Below are positions 51,368 through 58,910 of a DNA stretch of 64,000 bases, one piece after another (position 1 is the first letter of the stretch; each line of letters begins with the position of its first letter). The translations under genes and the position numbers were made by a program. Under the pieces are notes generated by a model. The model worked only from the letters and a program-made list of their open reading frames with translations. It searched no databases and was not told the origin of the DNA. Source of the stretch: Planifilum sp021793745 (lineage in GTDB: Bacteria; Bacillota; Bacilli; Thermoactinomycetales; DSM-44946); contig CALKAM010000061.1 of assembly GCA_937983105.1 (NCBI GenBank), positions 41,587 through 105,586 on the forward strand, given 5' to 3'.

Positions 51368-53050
51368 GTGTTTCTCGATGAGCAGACAAAACAGCACCTG
51401 TTGTGGGAGGATCTCCTTCAGCGCTTTCGTCCGCGGACACCGATGGGACGGGCATCCTGGGCGCGTTTCGTCCCCTTTCTTCCGGGGCAGGAACGGGAAT
51501 GGGCGGCGGTTTTGGAGGAACAGGAGCGGCTCCGGGAGGCGGTCGAAGCCGATTCCGACTGGGGACGCAAAGTCGATGCCTGCCTGTCCCGGATGCCCGA
51601 TGTACAACCCCTGTTCCCCCTCCTGCGGGGGGGAGAGTCCCCCGGCATCTCCGGCTGGTTCCGGCTGAAGGGATTTTTGTGGCAGGTGAAGGCCCTGTGG
51701 GACCGGCTCCGGGAAAAGGGGCTTCACCCCCTCCTTTCGGGGGTGGAACCGGAACGTAGTCTCGCCCTTCTCCGCCGGCTCAACCCGGATCCGCCCCTGA
51801 CCCCCTCCTTTTCCCTCGTTCCCGCCTTCGACCGGCGGATCGGCCTCCTCCGCCGGGAGTTGGAACGGGTGGACCGGATGCTCCGGGAAGAAAGGGAAGG
51901 GATTCGCCGACGGATCCAGGAGGAATACGGGGTTGGTCCCAACCGGTTGGGGGAGTGGGTGGTGGACCGCCGGTCCGACGTCGCCCGCCGGATGGCGGCG
52001 GATCGCCACCTCCGGTTGGTGCGGGAGACGGCCTTCGACTGGGTTTTCGTTTCCGGGCTGTCGCCGGAGGGGGAAGAGCGGGAAGCGGCACGGGCGGAGC
52101 TGGAGCGACGCCTCGAGGCGGTGGAGCGGGAGGTCCTGGAGGAATTGGCGCGGGCCTTTGCTCCCCATGTTTCCCCCTTGGAACGGGCGGCGGAGGCGGT
52201 GGCCCGATTCGATCTGCAGTGGAGCCGGATGGAGGCCGCCCGAACTTGGAGGGGATGCCGCCCCCGTTGGTCCGGGGGATCGATCCGGGTGGAGGGGGGC
52301 GTCCATCCCGTGGTGGCCGAACGCCTGGAGCGGGAAGCGGGGCGCTTTACACCGGTGGATATCCGGGTGGACAAAGGGGTGACGGTGATCGTCGGCCCCA
52401 ATATGGGAGGGAAAACGATGGCCCTCCGAACGCTGGGGGCGATTGTCGCCTTGGCCCAGCACGGATTTTTCGTCCCCGCCGCCCGCTGTGACATGCCTCT
52501 GGTCGCCTTCGTCTCCGGAGTGATGGGCGACGGCCAGGATGCCAGGGCCGGGCTCAGCACCTTCGGGGCGGAGGTGAAGCGGGTGGCGGATTGGTTCCGG
52601 GAGAAGGAAGGGGGACTCCTCCTGATCGACGAGATCGGCCGCGGGACCAATCCGGTGGAAGGGGCGGCCCTGTCAGCGGCGGTGACCGCCTCCCTCGCCC
52701 GGTCCGACCATTGGGCGGTCCATGTCACCCATTATGCGGAGGTTTTGGAGGTGGCGGGGGTCCGCAGGTATCGAACCGCCGGTTTGGGGGATGCGGAGAA
52801 GGGAGGAGTCGATTGGAGGGGAGACGACGGGGCATTCCGGATGGATTATCGCCTGATTCCCCTGCCGGAGGGAGCGGGGATACCGCACCAGGCGCTTTTG
52901 ATCGCCGAGGCGATGGGCATGCCCCGGGAGATCGTGGAGGAAGCCCGGCGACGAATCCCGGGGCATGCCGGTTCCGCCGCGGGCCCGGAAGTGCCCGGTC
53001 CGGGGCGGAAGGAATGCCGGAAAATCGATGATGCTCGTCCCATGCTTTGA
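51368..53050 (+). CDS. kamC: Lysine 5,6-aminomutase reactivase ATPase KamC (MutS-like)
   Basis: 560 residues. The C-terminal third is a MutS-type ABC ATPase with GPNMGGKTMALRTLG (Walker A), LLLIDEIGRGTNPVEG (Walker B) and a histidine in HVTHYAE. The N-terminal part lacks mismatch-recognition domains. Location in the kam operon and this layout indicate the reactivase rather than DNA repair. The GTG at 51368 follows GGGGGAGG; an upstream ATG at 51344 has poor spacing. Confidence 0.85.
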   Translation: MFLDEQTKQHLLWEDLLQRFRPRTPMGRASWARFVPFLPGQEREWAAVLEEQERLREAVEADSDWGRKVDACLSRMPDVQPLFPLLRGGESPGISGWFRLKGFLWQVKALWDRLREKGLHPLLSGVEPERSLALLRRLNPDPPLTPSFSLVPAFDRRIGLLRRELERVDRMLREEREGIRRRIQEEYGVGPNRLGEWVVDRRSDVARRMAADRHLRLVRETAFDWVFVSGLSPEGEEREAARAELERRLEAVEREVLEELARAFAPHVSPLERAAEAVARFDLQWSRMEAARTWRGCRPRWSGGSIRVEGGVHPVVAERLEREAGRFTPVDIRVDKGVTVIVGPNMGGKTMALRTLGAIVALAQHGFFVPAARCDMPLVAFVSGVMGDGQDARAGLSTFGAEVKRVADWFREKEGGLLLIDEIGRGTNPVEGAALSAAVTASLARSDHWAVHVTHYAEVLEVAGVRRYRTAGLGDAEKGGVDWRGDDGAFRMDYRLIPLPEGAGIPHQALLIAEAMGMPREIVEEARRRIPGHAGSAAGPEVPGPGRKECRKIDDARPML

Positions 53051-53082
53051 GAAAACCACGACATGGCGGGAGGGGAAACGGC

Positions 53083-54717
53083 GTGGAAGTGGAACGGAAG
53101 TTGCGACTGGATCCCCAGCTGATCGACCGAGCGCGACGTGCGGCGGCGGAGATCGCCGCCGATGTGGATCGGTTTATCGCCGATCGCACGACGGTGGCCG
53201 TGGAACGGACCGTCCTGCGCCTGATGGGGATTGACGGGGTGGATGCCGAAGGGGTTCCCCTACCCAATGTCTTGGTGGACCGCATTCGGGAGTTGGGGGG
53301 ACTCGGGATCGGAGCGGCCCCCTGGTTGATCAACGCCATGCTTCACACCGGGGCGGCTCCCCAGGAGACGGCGGAGGCGGTGGCGGCCGGCTCCCTGGAT
53401 CTGGCCCGCCTCCCCTGGGCCGAGGGGGAGGCGATCCGGCGGAAGGGGGCGGAGTTGGCCGCCGCGGGGCTGGAACGCATCGAACGGAACCGCCGGGTGC
53501 GCGATGAGAGGCTGCACCGGTTGGGCGAAGGCAAAAAGCCTTACCTGTACGTGATCGTGGCCACCGGGGACATCTATGAGGACGCCGTCCAGGGAAAGGC
53601 GGCGGCGCGGCAGGGGGCGGATATCATCGCCGTGATCCGCAGCACGGGGCAGAGTCTGCTCGATTATGTCCCCTACGGGGCGACCCGGGAAGGGTATGGC
53701 GGCACCTACGCCACACAGGAAAACTTCCGGATTATGCGCCGGGCCCTGGATGAGGTGGGCGAGGAGATCGGGAAGTACATTCGCCTCTGCAACTACTGCT
53801 CCGGCCTGTGCATGCCGGAGATCGCCGCCATGGGGGCCCTGGAGCGGCTGGACGTGATGTTGAACGACGCCCTTTACGGCATTTTGTTCCGGGACATCAA
53901 CATGCAGCGCACCCTGATCGATCAATCCTTCTCCCGGATGATCAACGCCTATGCCGGCATCATCATCAATACCGGGGAGGATAACTACCTGACCACCGCC
54001 GATGCCGTCGAAGCGGCCCACACGGTATTGGCGTCCCAGTTCATCAATGAGCAGCTGGCCCTCCTGTCCGGCCTCCCTCCGGAACAGATGGGATTGGGCC
54101 ACGCCTTTGAGATGGATCCCGATCTGGAGGACGGGCTGTTGATGGAGATCGCCCAGGCCCAGATGGCCCGGCAGATCTTTCCCGACGCCCCCCTCAAATA
54201 CATGCCTCCCACCAAGCATATGACGGGAAACATTTTCAAGGGGCATGTCCAGGATGCGATGTTTAACCTGGTGAGCATCCTGACGGGTCAGGGGATTCAG
54301 CTGTTGGGGATGATGACCGAAGCGATGCATACCCCCCATATCCACGACCGAAAACTGGCCATCGAGTCGGCCCAGTATATCTTCAACAATGCCCGCCACC
54401 TGGGCGAGGAGGTTTTGTTCCGGCCCGGCGGGCGAATCGAAAATCGCGCCCGGGAAGTCCTGAGCAAAGCCGTCGCCATGCTGGAGGAAGTCCGGGGAAT
54501 CGGCTTGTTTCGAGCCATTGAGCGGGGCCTTTTCGCCGATGTAAAACGGGCCTTCGACGGAGGTCGGGGGCTGGAGGGGGTCGTGGAAAAGGAAGAGGAA
54601 TACTACAACCCCTTTGAAGAGGCCCTCCGGCATCAGCTCGGACTTTCCGAAAGGGAGGGAGCGTGGAATGAAAGCGGATCTCACGCGCGTGAAGCCCTAC
54701 GGGGACATGATGAATGA
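53083..54717 (+). CDS. kamD: Lysine 5,6-aminomutase alpha subunit
   Basis: 544 residues. The TIM-barrel catalytic subunit is recognised by YGATREGYGGTYATQENFRIMR and GQGIQLLGMMTEAMHTPH. With KamE it forms an adenosylcobalamin- and PLP-dependent enzyme moving the terminal amino group of lysine or beta-lysine. The GTG at 53083 follows GGGAGGGG. Its last 50 bases overlap kamE. Confidence 0.94.
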   Translation: MEVERKLRLDPQLIDRARRAAAEIAADVDRFIADRTTVAVERTVLRLMGIDGVDAEGVPLPNVLVDRIRELGGLGIGAAPWLINAMLHTGAAPQETAEAVAAGSLDLARLPWAEGEAIRRKGAELAAAGLERIERNRRVRDERLHRLGEGKKPYLYVIVATGDIYEDAVQGKAAARQGADIIAVIRSTGQSLLDYVPYGATREGYGGTYATQENFRIMRRALDEVGEEIGKYIRLCNYCSGLCMPEIAAMGALERLDVMLNDALYGILFRDINMQRTLIDQSFSRMINAYAGIIINTGEDNYLTTADAVEAAHTVLASQFINEQLALLSGLPPEQMGLGHAFEMDPDLEDGLLMEIAQAQMARQIFPDAPLKYMPPTKHMTGNIFKGHVQDAMFNLVSILTGQGIQLLGMMTEAMHTPHIHDRKLAIESAQYIFNNARHLGEEVLFRPGGRIENRAREVLSKAVAMLEEVRGIGLFRAIERGLFADVKRAFDGGRGLEGVVEKEEEYYNPFEEALRHQLGLSEREGAWNESGSHAREALRGHDE

Positions 54718-55429
54718 CGGGGTGGTCCAGCTCAGCTTTTCTCTCCCGGTTCCCGTCGGGGAGGAAGCCCGGGAAGCGGCCCGACAGTTGGCGGCCAAGA
54801 TGGGATTGGAGGAGCCCCAGGTGTATCACATGACCGACCTGGGCGAAGGGTTCACCTATTTTATCGTCTACGGCAGATGCACGCATACTGTCGATTTGAC
54901 CGCCATTCGCGTATCCAAGGTGGATGCGCCGGTGATGGACTTCCACGAGATCAACCGGTTCATCCGGGAACGGATCGGTCGCAAGGTGGTGGTCCTGGGC
55001 GCCTGTACGGGCACGGACGCCCACACGGTGGGCATCGATGCCATCATGAACATGAAAGGGTACAAAGGGGAATACGGGCTGGAGCGGTATCCGGAAATCG
55101 AGGCCCACAATCTGGGAAGCCAGGTTTCCAACGAAGAGTTGGTGGCCCGGGCCCTGGAATCCAACGCCGATGCGCTCCTGGTCTCCCAGGTGGTGACCCA
55201 AAAGGGGGTTCACATTACCAACCTGACGGAATTGGTGGAGCTGGTGGAGGCCGAGGGGCTGCGCGATCGGCTGATCCTGATATGCGGCGGTCCCCGGATT
55301 CACCACGAATTGGCCCTGGAGCTGGGGTACGACGCCGGCTTTGGGCCCGGAACGCTTCCGCCGGAGGTGGCTTCCTTCATCGTCCAGGAATTGGTCCGGC
55401 GAAGGGATCAGGGGCGGATCGGAGCCTGA
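54668..55429 (+). CDS. kamE: Lysine 5,6-aminomutase beta subunit
   Basis: 253 residues. The B12-binding motif DxHxxG is present as DAHTVG in GACTGTDAHTVGIDAIMN, inside a Rossmann-like cobalamin domain. The N-terminal dimerisation domain carries the region that supplies the PLP lysine. The ATG at 54668 has GGAGGGAG upstream. A terminator overlaps its 3' end, closing the kam operon; kce and kal are not in the window. Confidence 0.94.
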   Translation: MKADLTRVKPYGDMMNDGVVQLSFSLPVPVGEEAREAARQLAAKMGLEEPQVYHMTDLGEGFTYFIVYGRCTHTVDLTAIRVSKVDAPVMDFHEINRFIRERIGRKVVVLGACTGTDAHTVGIDAIMNMKGYKGEYGLERYPEIEAHNLGSQVSNEELVARALESNADALLVSQVVTQKGVHITNLTELVELVEAEGLRDRLILICGGPRIHHELALELGYDAGFGPGTLPPEVASFIVQELVRRRDQGRIGA

Positions 55430-55455
55430 GCGGCTCCCCGCCCCTTTTATTTTTC
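55411..55455 (+). terminator. Terminator of kam operon
   Basis: GGGGCGG...GGAGCC pairs with GGCTCC/CCGCCCC, followed by TTTTATTTTT; the 5' arm is inside the end of kamE. Confidence 0.8.
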
Positions 55456-55812
55456 TGCCTTCTCCCGGTTGTTTTCTACCGATCCTCCTTTAAAAATCAA
55501 AAGAATCCTCCTCGTTTCTTCCCCGGCCATACGGCTTTCCTCCCCGGCGTCGGATTTCAAAAAATTTGCCCAATCAATTTGTGCAACTTTGATCTTGAAG
55601 TCGATTTTTTGTCTTTCTCTTATCGAAATTCCTTCAAATTCAATCGATTGTTGAATACTTGCCGGGATTGTATTACATTACAACTATATAGACATTCATT
55701 AAAATCTATAAAAAATCTCCTTTGATATTCAAGATTATCCAGATATTTGAATCAAACTTTTGCCCTTTGATGAACGCCACGCGATGAAATCCAGGGTCTG
55801 CGAGGATGATTC
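55456..55812. other. AT-rich gap
   Basis: A strikingly AT-rich stretch compared with the surrounding genes. It has no convincing gene; short frames have no ribosome sites. It may hold the promoter of the fusion gene, though no single pair of elements stands out. It could mark an insertion boundary. Confidence 0.45.
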
Positions 55813-57966
55813 ATGGAGCAAACATTGGGGACACCTGTCCGCCTTTCCCGCAAGGAGAAATACCGAAGAAAAAGGACCTATCATCCGATCGTCTGGTTTT
55901 TGATTGTCGGAACCGCCGTGACCCGCGTCGCTTCTTTCATGAGCCTTCCGTTTTTGGCCATCCATCTCGCCGACAACCTCCGGTTGAATTCCTTTATGAT
56001 CGGCTTCATTCTCGGCATGAACGGGTTGACGGGCGCTTTGGGGGGGTTTATCGGAGGTTATCTGTCGGATCGGTGGGGGCGGCGGCCGATCATGCTGAGC
56101 GCCTTTTCGGTATGGACCGGAGTGTTTTTCGGCTTCTGGTTTGCGGAACAGCCGTACCACTTTATCGTACTGAACGGGTTAAACGGCCTGTGCCGGGCGT
56201 TTTTTGAGCCGACGTCCCAAGCCCTGATGGCGGACGTATCGCGGCCGGAACAGCGACTCCGGATCTTCAATTTGCGTTATGTCGCCATCAATGTGGGCAT
56301 GGTGGTCGGCCCGGTGATCGGCTCCTACCTGTATTACCTCGTCGGTACACAGGTTTTTCTCTATACCGGATGCATTTATGCGGTTTACTTATTCTTTCTT
56401 TTCCGGATGTCCGCCAAATATCGCCGGGATACCGGGAGCCGCGGGGGCGAACGCATTCGCTTTTCCGAGTGTCTGAGGGTGATTCGACGGGACCAGGCCC
56501 TGGGGTGCTTTGTGCTGGCCGGTATTTTGTTTTTTACCGTATATGCCCAGATCGACTCCTCCCTCCCGATCTTCCTCTCCCAATTGGACAAGAGTTCGTT
56601 ATATCCCGCCCTGCTCACCATCAACGCGGGAATCGTGGTGCTGTTTCAATATTTCATTTCCCGGTGGACGGAAAAAAAGAGCATTCTGACCAGCCTGTTG
56701 GTCGGCAGCGGCTTTGTGATCCTCGGGTTTTTCAGTTTCGCGGCCGGGGAGGAGCATTCGACCTTTATCACCGGGATCGTCCTGATCACTCTGGGGGAAA
56801 TCCTGATTTTCCCCGTTTCCAGCTTGTTCATCGACCGGCTGGCGGATGACCGGATGCGCGGAACCTATTACGGGGCCAACCAGTTTTCCCAGATGGGGCT
56901 GTTTTTGGGGCCGCTGGTCGGCGGCTGGCTTTTGGATACCGTCGGCGGGCGAAACCTGTGGTGGTTGATGGTGCTGGGCACCCTGTACATCATCTGGTTT
57001 CACGCGCTGGGTTACCGCAAGTACGCACAAAAAAAGGGGTACAGCATTCTGGAGGTGATCCGGCGGGTTCTGGTGGATCTGCACATGGTTTCCCTGCTCA
57101 AGTCGGTGATCAAGCTGGTACCGGTGCTGACGCTGATCGCGCTGTCCATCCTCCTCTCCTATCGCTTCATTGAAGACCGGTTGGAAGCCCAGCCCCGGAC
57201 CCAAACGGTTCAGGTGGAGATCACCCCGGAAGCCAACTTGTTCGAGATCGGCAAGCAGTTGGAGAGCAAACAGCTGATCCACAATTACATCCTGTTTCCG
57301 ATGTATTCCACCAGTTACTCGCTTTTCAAGCAGGTGTATATCCAGCCCGGCGTGTACCAGATCCCGCCGGAGATGGAACTGGAAGAGATCATGCACACCC
57401 TCTCCAAAGGGACGTATCAGGTCGTCATCCCGGAGGGGGCTACGGTGTCTGACATCGCGACCATCTTCACCTACTACGGCGTCTCCCGTGAAGAGTTTTT
57501 GCAGGCCGTCAATCGCAAGGATTATCCCTTCGATTTTGTCAAGGAGATTCCGGATCAGCGTCCCTATCGCCTGGAGGGTTATTTGCTGCCGGGAAAATAT
57601 GAATTCCGTGTCGACGCGTCGGCGAGGGAAATCGTGGAGACCCTGTTGTATCGCTTTAACAAATTGCTCAATGAGCAGACTCGCAAAAAATTGGAGAAGG
57701 GAAACTTGAGCATCGATGAGTGGGTGATCGTCTCCTCGTTGATTGAACAGGTGGAGCCCCATTCGGACAATCGACCCTATGTGGCCCGGCAGATCTACGA
57801 TCGCTTAAACAGCGGGCAGAAATTGGGAATCTGGTCGCTGCCCCAGCCCTATTCGCGCATGAAACAATACTATACATCCCTGTATCCGGGCCTTCCCCCC
57901 GGTCCGATCAACAATCCGGGGAAGGATGCCTTGCAATCGGCGATCAACCCGAAGAAAGCCCGATAA
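55813..57966 (+). CDS. MFS transporter fused to MltG-like transglycosylase domain
   Basis: 717 residues. Residues 1 to about 415 are a complete 12-helix MFS carrier (GGYLSDRWGRRP loop). A further transmembrane helix (about 436-454) begins a YceG/MltG module: the LysM-like segment (ITPEANLFEIGKQLESK), the catalytic-loop IEQVE with Glu645 at the position of the MltG glutamate, then YDRLNSG and GLPPGPINNPG. The usual final 30 residues of MltG are absent. MltG cleaves glycan strands at the membrane. The frame is open throughout with no internal ribosome site, so this looks like a real fusion. A GAGGATG ribosome site precedes ATG 55813. Confidence 0.75.
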   Translation: MEQTLGTPVRLSRKEKYRRKRTYHPIVWFLIVGTAVTRVASFMSLPFLAIHLADNLRLNSFMIGFILGMNGLTGALGGFIGGYLSDRWGRRPIMLSAFSVWTGVFFGFWFAEQPYHFIVLNGLNGLCRAFFEPTSQALMADVSRPEQRLRIFNLRYVAINVGMVVGPVIGSYLYYLVGTQVFLYTGCIYAVYLFFLFRMSAKYRRDTGSRGGERIRFSECLRVIRRDQALGCFVLAGILFFTVYAQIDSSLPIFLSQLDKSSLYPALLTINAGIVVLFQYFISRWTEKKSILTSLLVGSGFVILGFFSFAAGEEHSTFITGIVLITLGEILIFPVSSLFIDRLADDRMRGTYYGANQFSQMGLFLGPLVGGWLLDTVGGRNLWWLMVLGTLYIIWFHALGYRKYAQKKGYSILEVIRRVLVDLHMVSLLKSVIKLVPVLTLIALSILLSYRFIEDRLEAQPRTQTVQVEITPEANLFEIGKQLESKQLIHNYILFPMYSTSYSLFKQVYIQPGVYQIPPEMELEEIMHTLSKGTYQVVIPEGATVSDIATIFTYYGVSREEFLQAVNRKDYPFDFVKEIPDQRPYRLEGYLLPGKYEFRVDASAREIVETLLYRFNKLLNEQTRKKLEKGNLSIDEWVIVSSLIEQVEPHSDNRPYVARQIYDRLNSGQKLGIWSLPQPYSRMKQYYTSLYPGLPPGPINNPGKDALQSAINPKKAR

Positions 57967-57990
57967 GGGCCCCTCGATCGAGGGGCCCTT
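57965..57990. terminator. Palindromic terminator after fusion gene
   Basis: A 13-bp perfect palindrome starting AAGGGCCCC; only three T residues follow. Confidence 0.5.
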
Positions 57991-58008
57991 TGGCATGGGT
58001 TGTTGGAA

Positions 58009-58491
58009 TTAAGGGTTTTCGATTTTTTTCCAATGGGTGTGGGGATGTTCGGTGCTGAGCCCCTGATAGGACTCGAAGCTGTTGTATCCCCCCCGCCTCA
58101 AGCTGTAACTCTGCCGGAAGGAGACCACCCGCCACTTTCCCCCGACATGTTTCAGATCCACCTTATAATCCTTCTTGTCCGCTTCCCGGTGGATCAGGAA
58201 GGTTTTCATCCGCGGTTGGATGTGGGGATCCATCGGGGATTCGGTGATGAGGATGGCGGAGTTGGAGGGTTGGGTTTTTTGGGTTTCTGCCACGCGCCAC
58301 TCGAGGTCCTTCGCCTTTTTTGGATCCTGCAGCAGGGCGGCGGCCTGCTGCAGATCCCCCTGGACCCAGACGGCCTTGTAGAACCGGATGGCCGTCTGCT
58401 CGGCATCCGAGGGGGGATCGGTTTGGCAACCCGACCAGAGAAGAGCAACCGATAAGATCCACCAGAGGGCAAAACCGGATCTTCGCCTCAT
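58009..58491 (-). CDS. Putative lipoprotein
   Basis: 160 residues. The signal peptide ends in the lipobox LWSGC (Cys22), so it should be lipid-anchored outside the cell. The mature part has an NTF2-like profile (AIRFYKAVWVQGDLQQAAAL and the GKWRVVSF strand), as in small DUF4878-type proteins, but similarity is weak. Function is unknown. It is convergent with the fusion gene. Confidence 0.65.
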   Translation of the reverse strand: MRRRSGFALWWILSVALLWSGCQTDPPSDAEQTAIRFYKAVWVQGDLQQAAALLQDPKKAKDLEWRVAETQKTQPSNSAILITESPMDPHIQPRMKTFLIHREADKKDYKVDLKHVGGKWRVVSFRQSYSLRRGGYNSFESYQGLSTEHPHTHWKKIENP

Positions 58492-58545
58492 CGAACCACC
58501 TCGCAGCCCTTTCGCCTCAAATCGGAGGTCTGTAGTCGAAAGGAT

Positions 58546-58571
58546 GTTTCATCACCTTAGTGATGTGAAAC
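58546..58571. repeat. Imperfect inverted repeat
   Basis: GTTTCATCAC-CTTA-GTGATGTGAAAC, arms interrupted by a TG bulge. The outer six bases equal those of parS, but the CACGTG core is missing. Confidence 0.35.
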
Positions 58572-58725
58572 CCGCGCCGATTTCATGCATGACATCCGGA
58601 CCGCTCCGAAGGGCTTGTCAAGGGGATCTCGCCTCCGTCGACAACCTTTTTTTTCCTTACCCTCGACAAGAACGGGAAATCCGAGTACGATGAAAAGGGT
58701 TTCATTTGGGCGGGAGAAAAAAATG

Positions 58726-58755
58726 AATGAATGCCCACTCATTTTGTGGTATAAT
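58726..58755 (+). promoter_or_regulatory. fadF promoter with operator
   Basis: A perfect TATAAT (58750-58755) is preceded by the 18-base palindrome AATGAATGCCCACTCATT (58726-58743), covering the -35 area. Composition resembles FadR (TetR-type) boxes with TGAATGA and TCATT arms in Bacillus, but spacing differs. Confidence 0.5.
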
Positions 58756-58910
58756 TTGTTGCAAACCGACGTTTTTGAAAAGGCAGAACAACCTCCCTTC
58801 ACTTTCGTAACCGTTCCCAAGTGCGACGGAGCATTGCATCCAGAAACCTTTGGAGCACGGCGTAACCGTTCCGTGCAGTCCCGCAGAACAGGGTGAAAGG
58901 AGTGAGGCCC

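Larger units (their letters stand above)
58492..58910. other. Divergent regulatory region
   Basis: Lies between the lipoprotein gene and fadF and contains the imperfect inverted repeat at 58546, the operator and promoter of fadF, and a poly-T/A stretch near 58650. No gene is seen. Confidence 0.4.

Noticed and set aside
51368..53050. Interpretation of the MutS-like gene as mismatch repair
   Set aside because: It lacks mismatch-binding domains and lies inside the kam operon, so the KamC reactivase explanation is better.
55469..55654. Short open frame in the AT-rich gap
   Set aside because: No ribosome site; composition is that of random AT-rich DNA.
58546..58571. parS-like arms GTTTCA and TGAAAC
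   Set aside because: The arms are 14 bases apart and lack the CACGTG core, so ParB would not recognise them; kept only as an inverted repeat.
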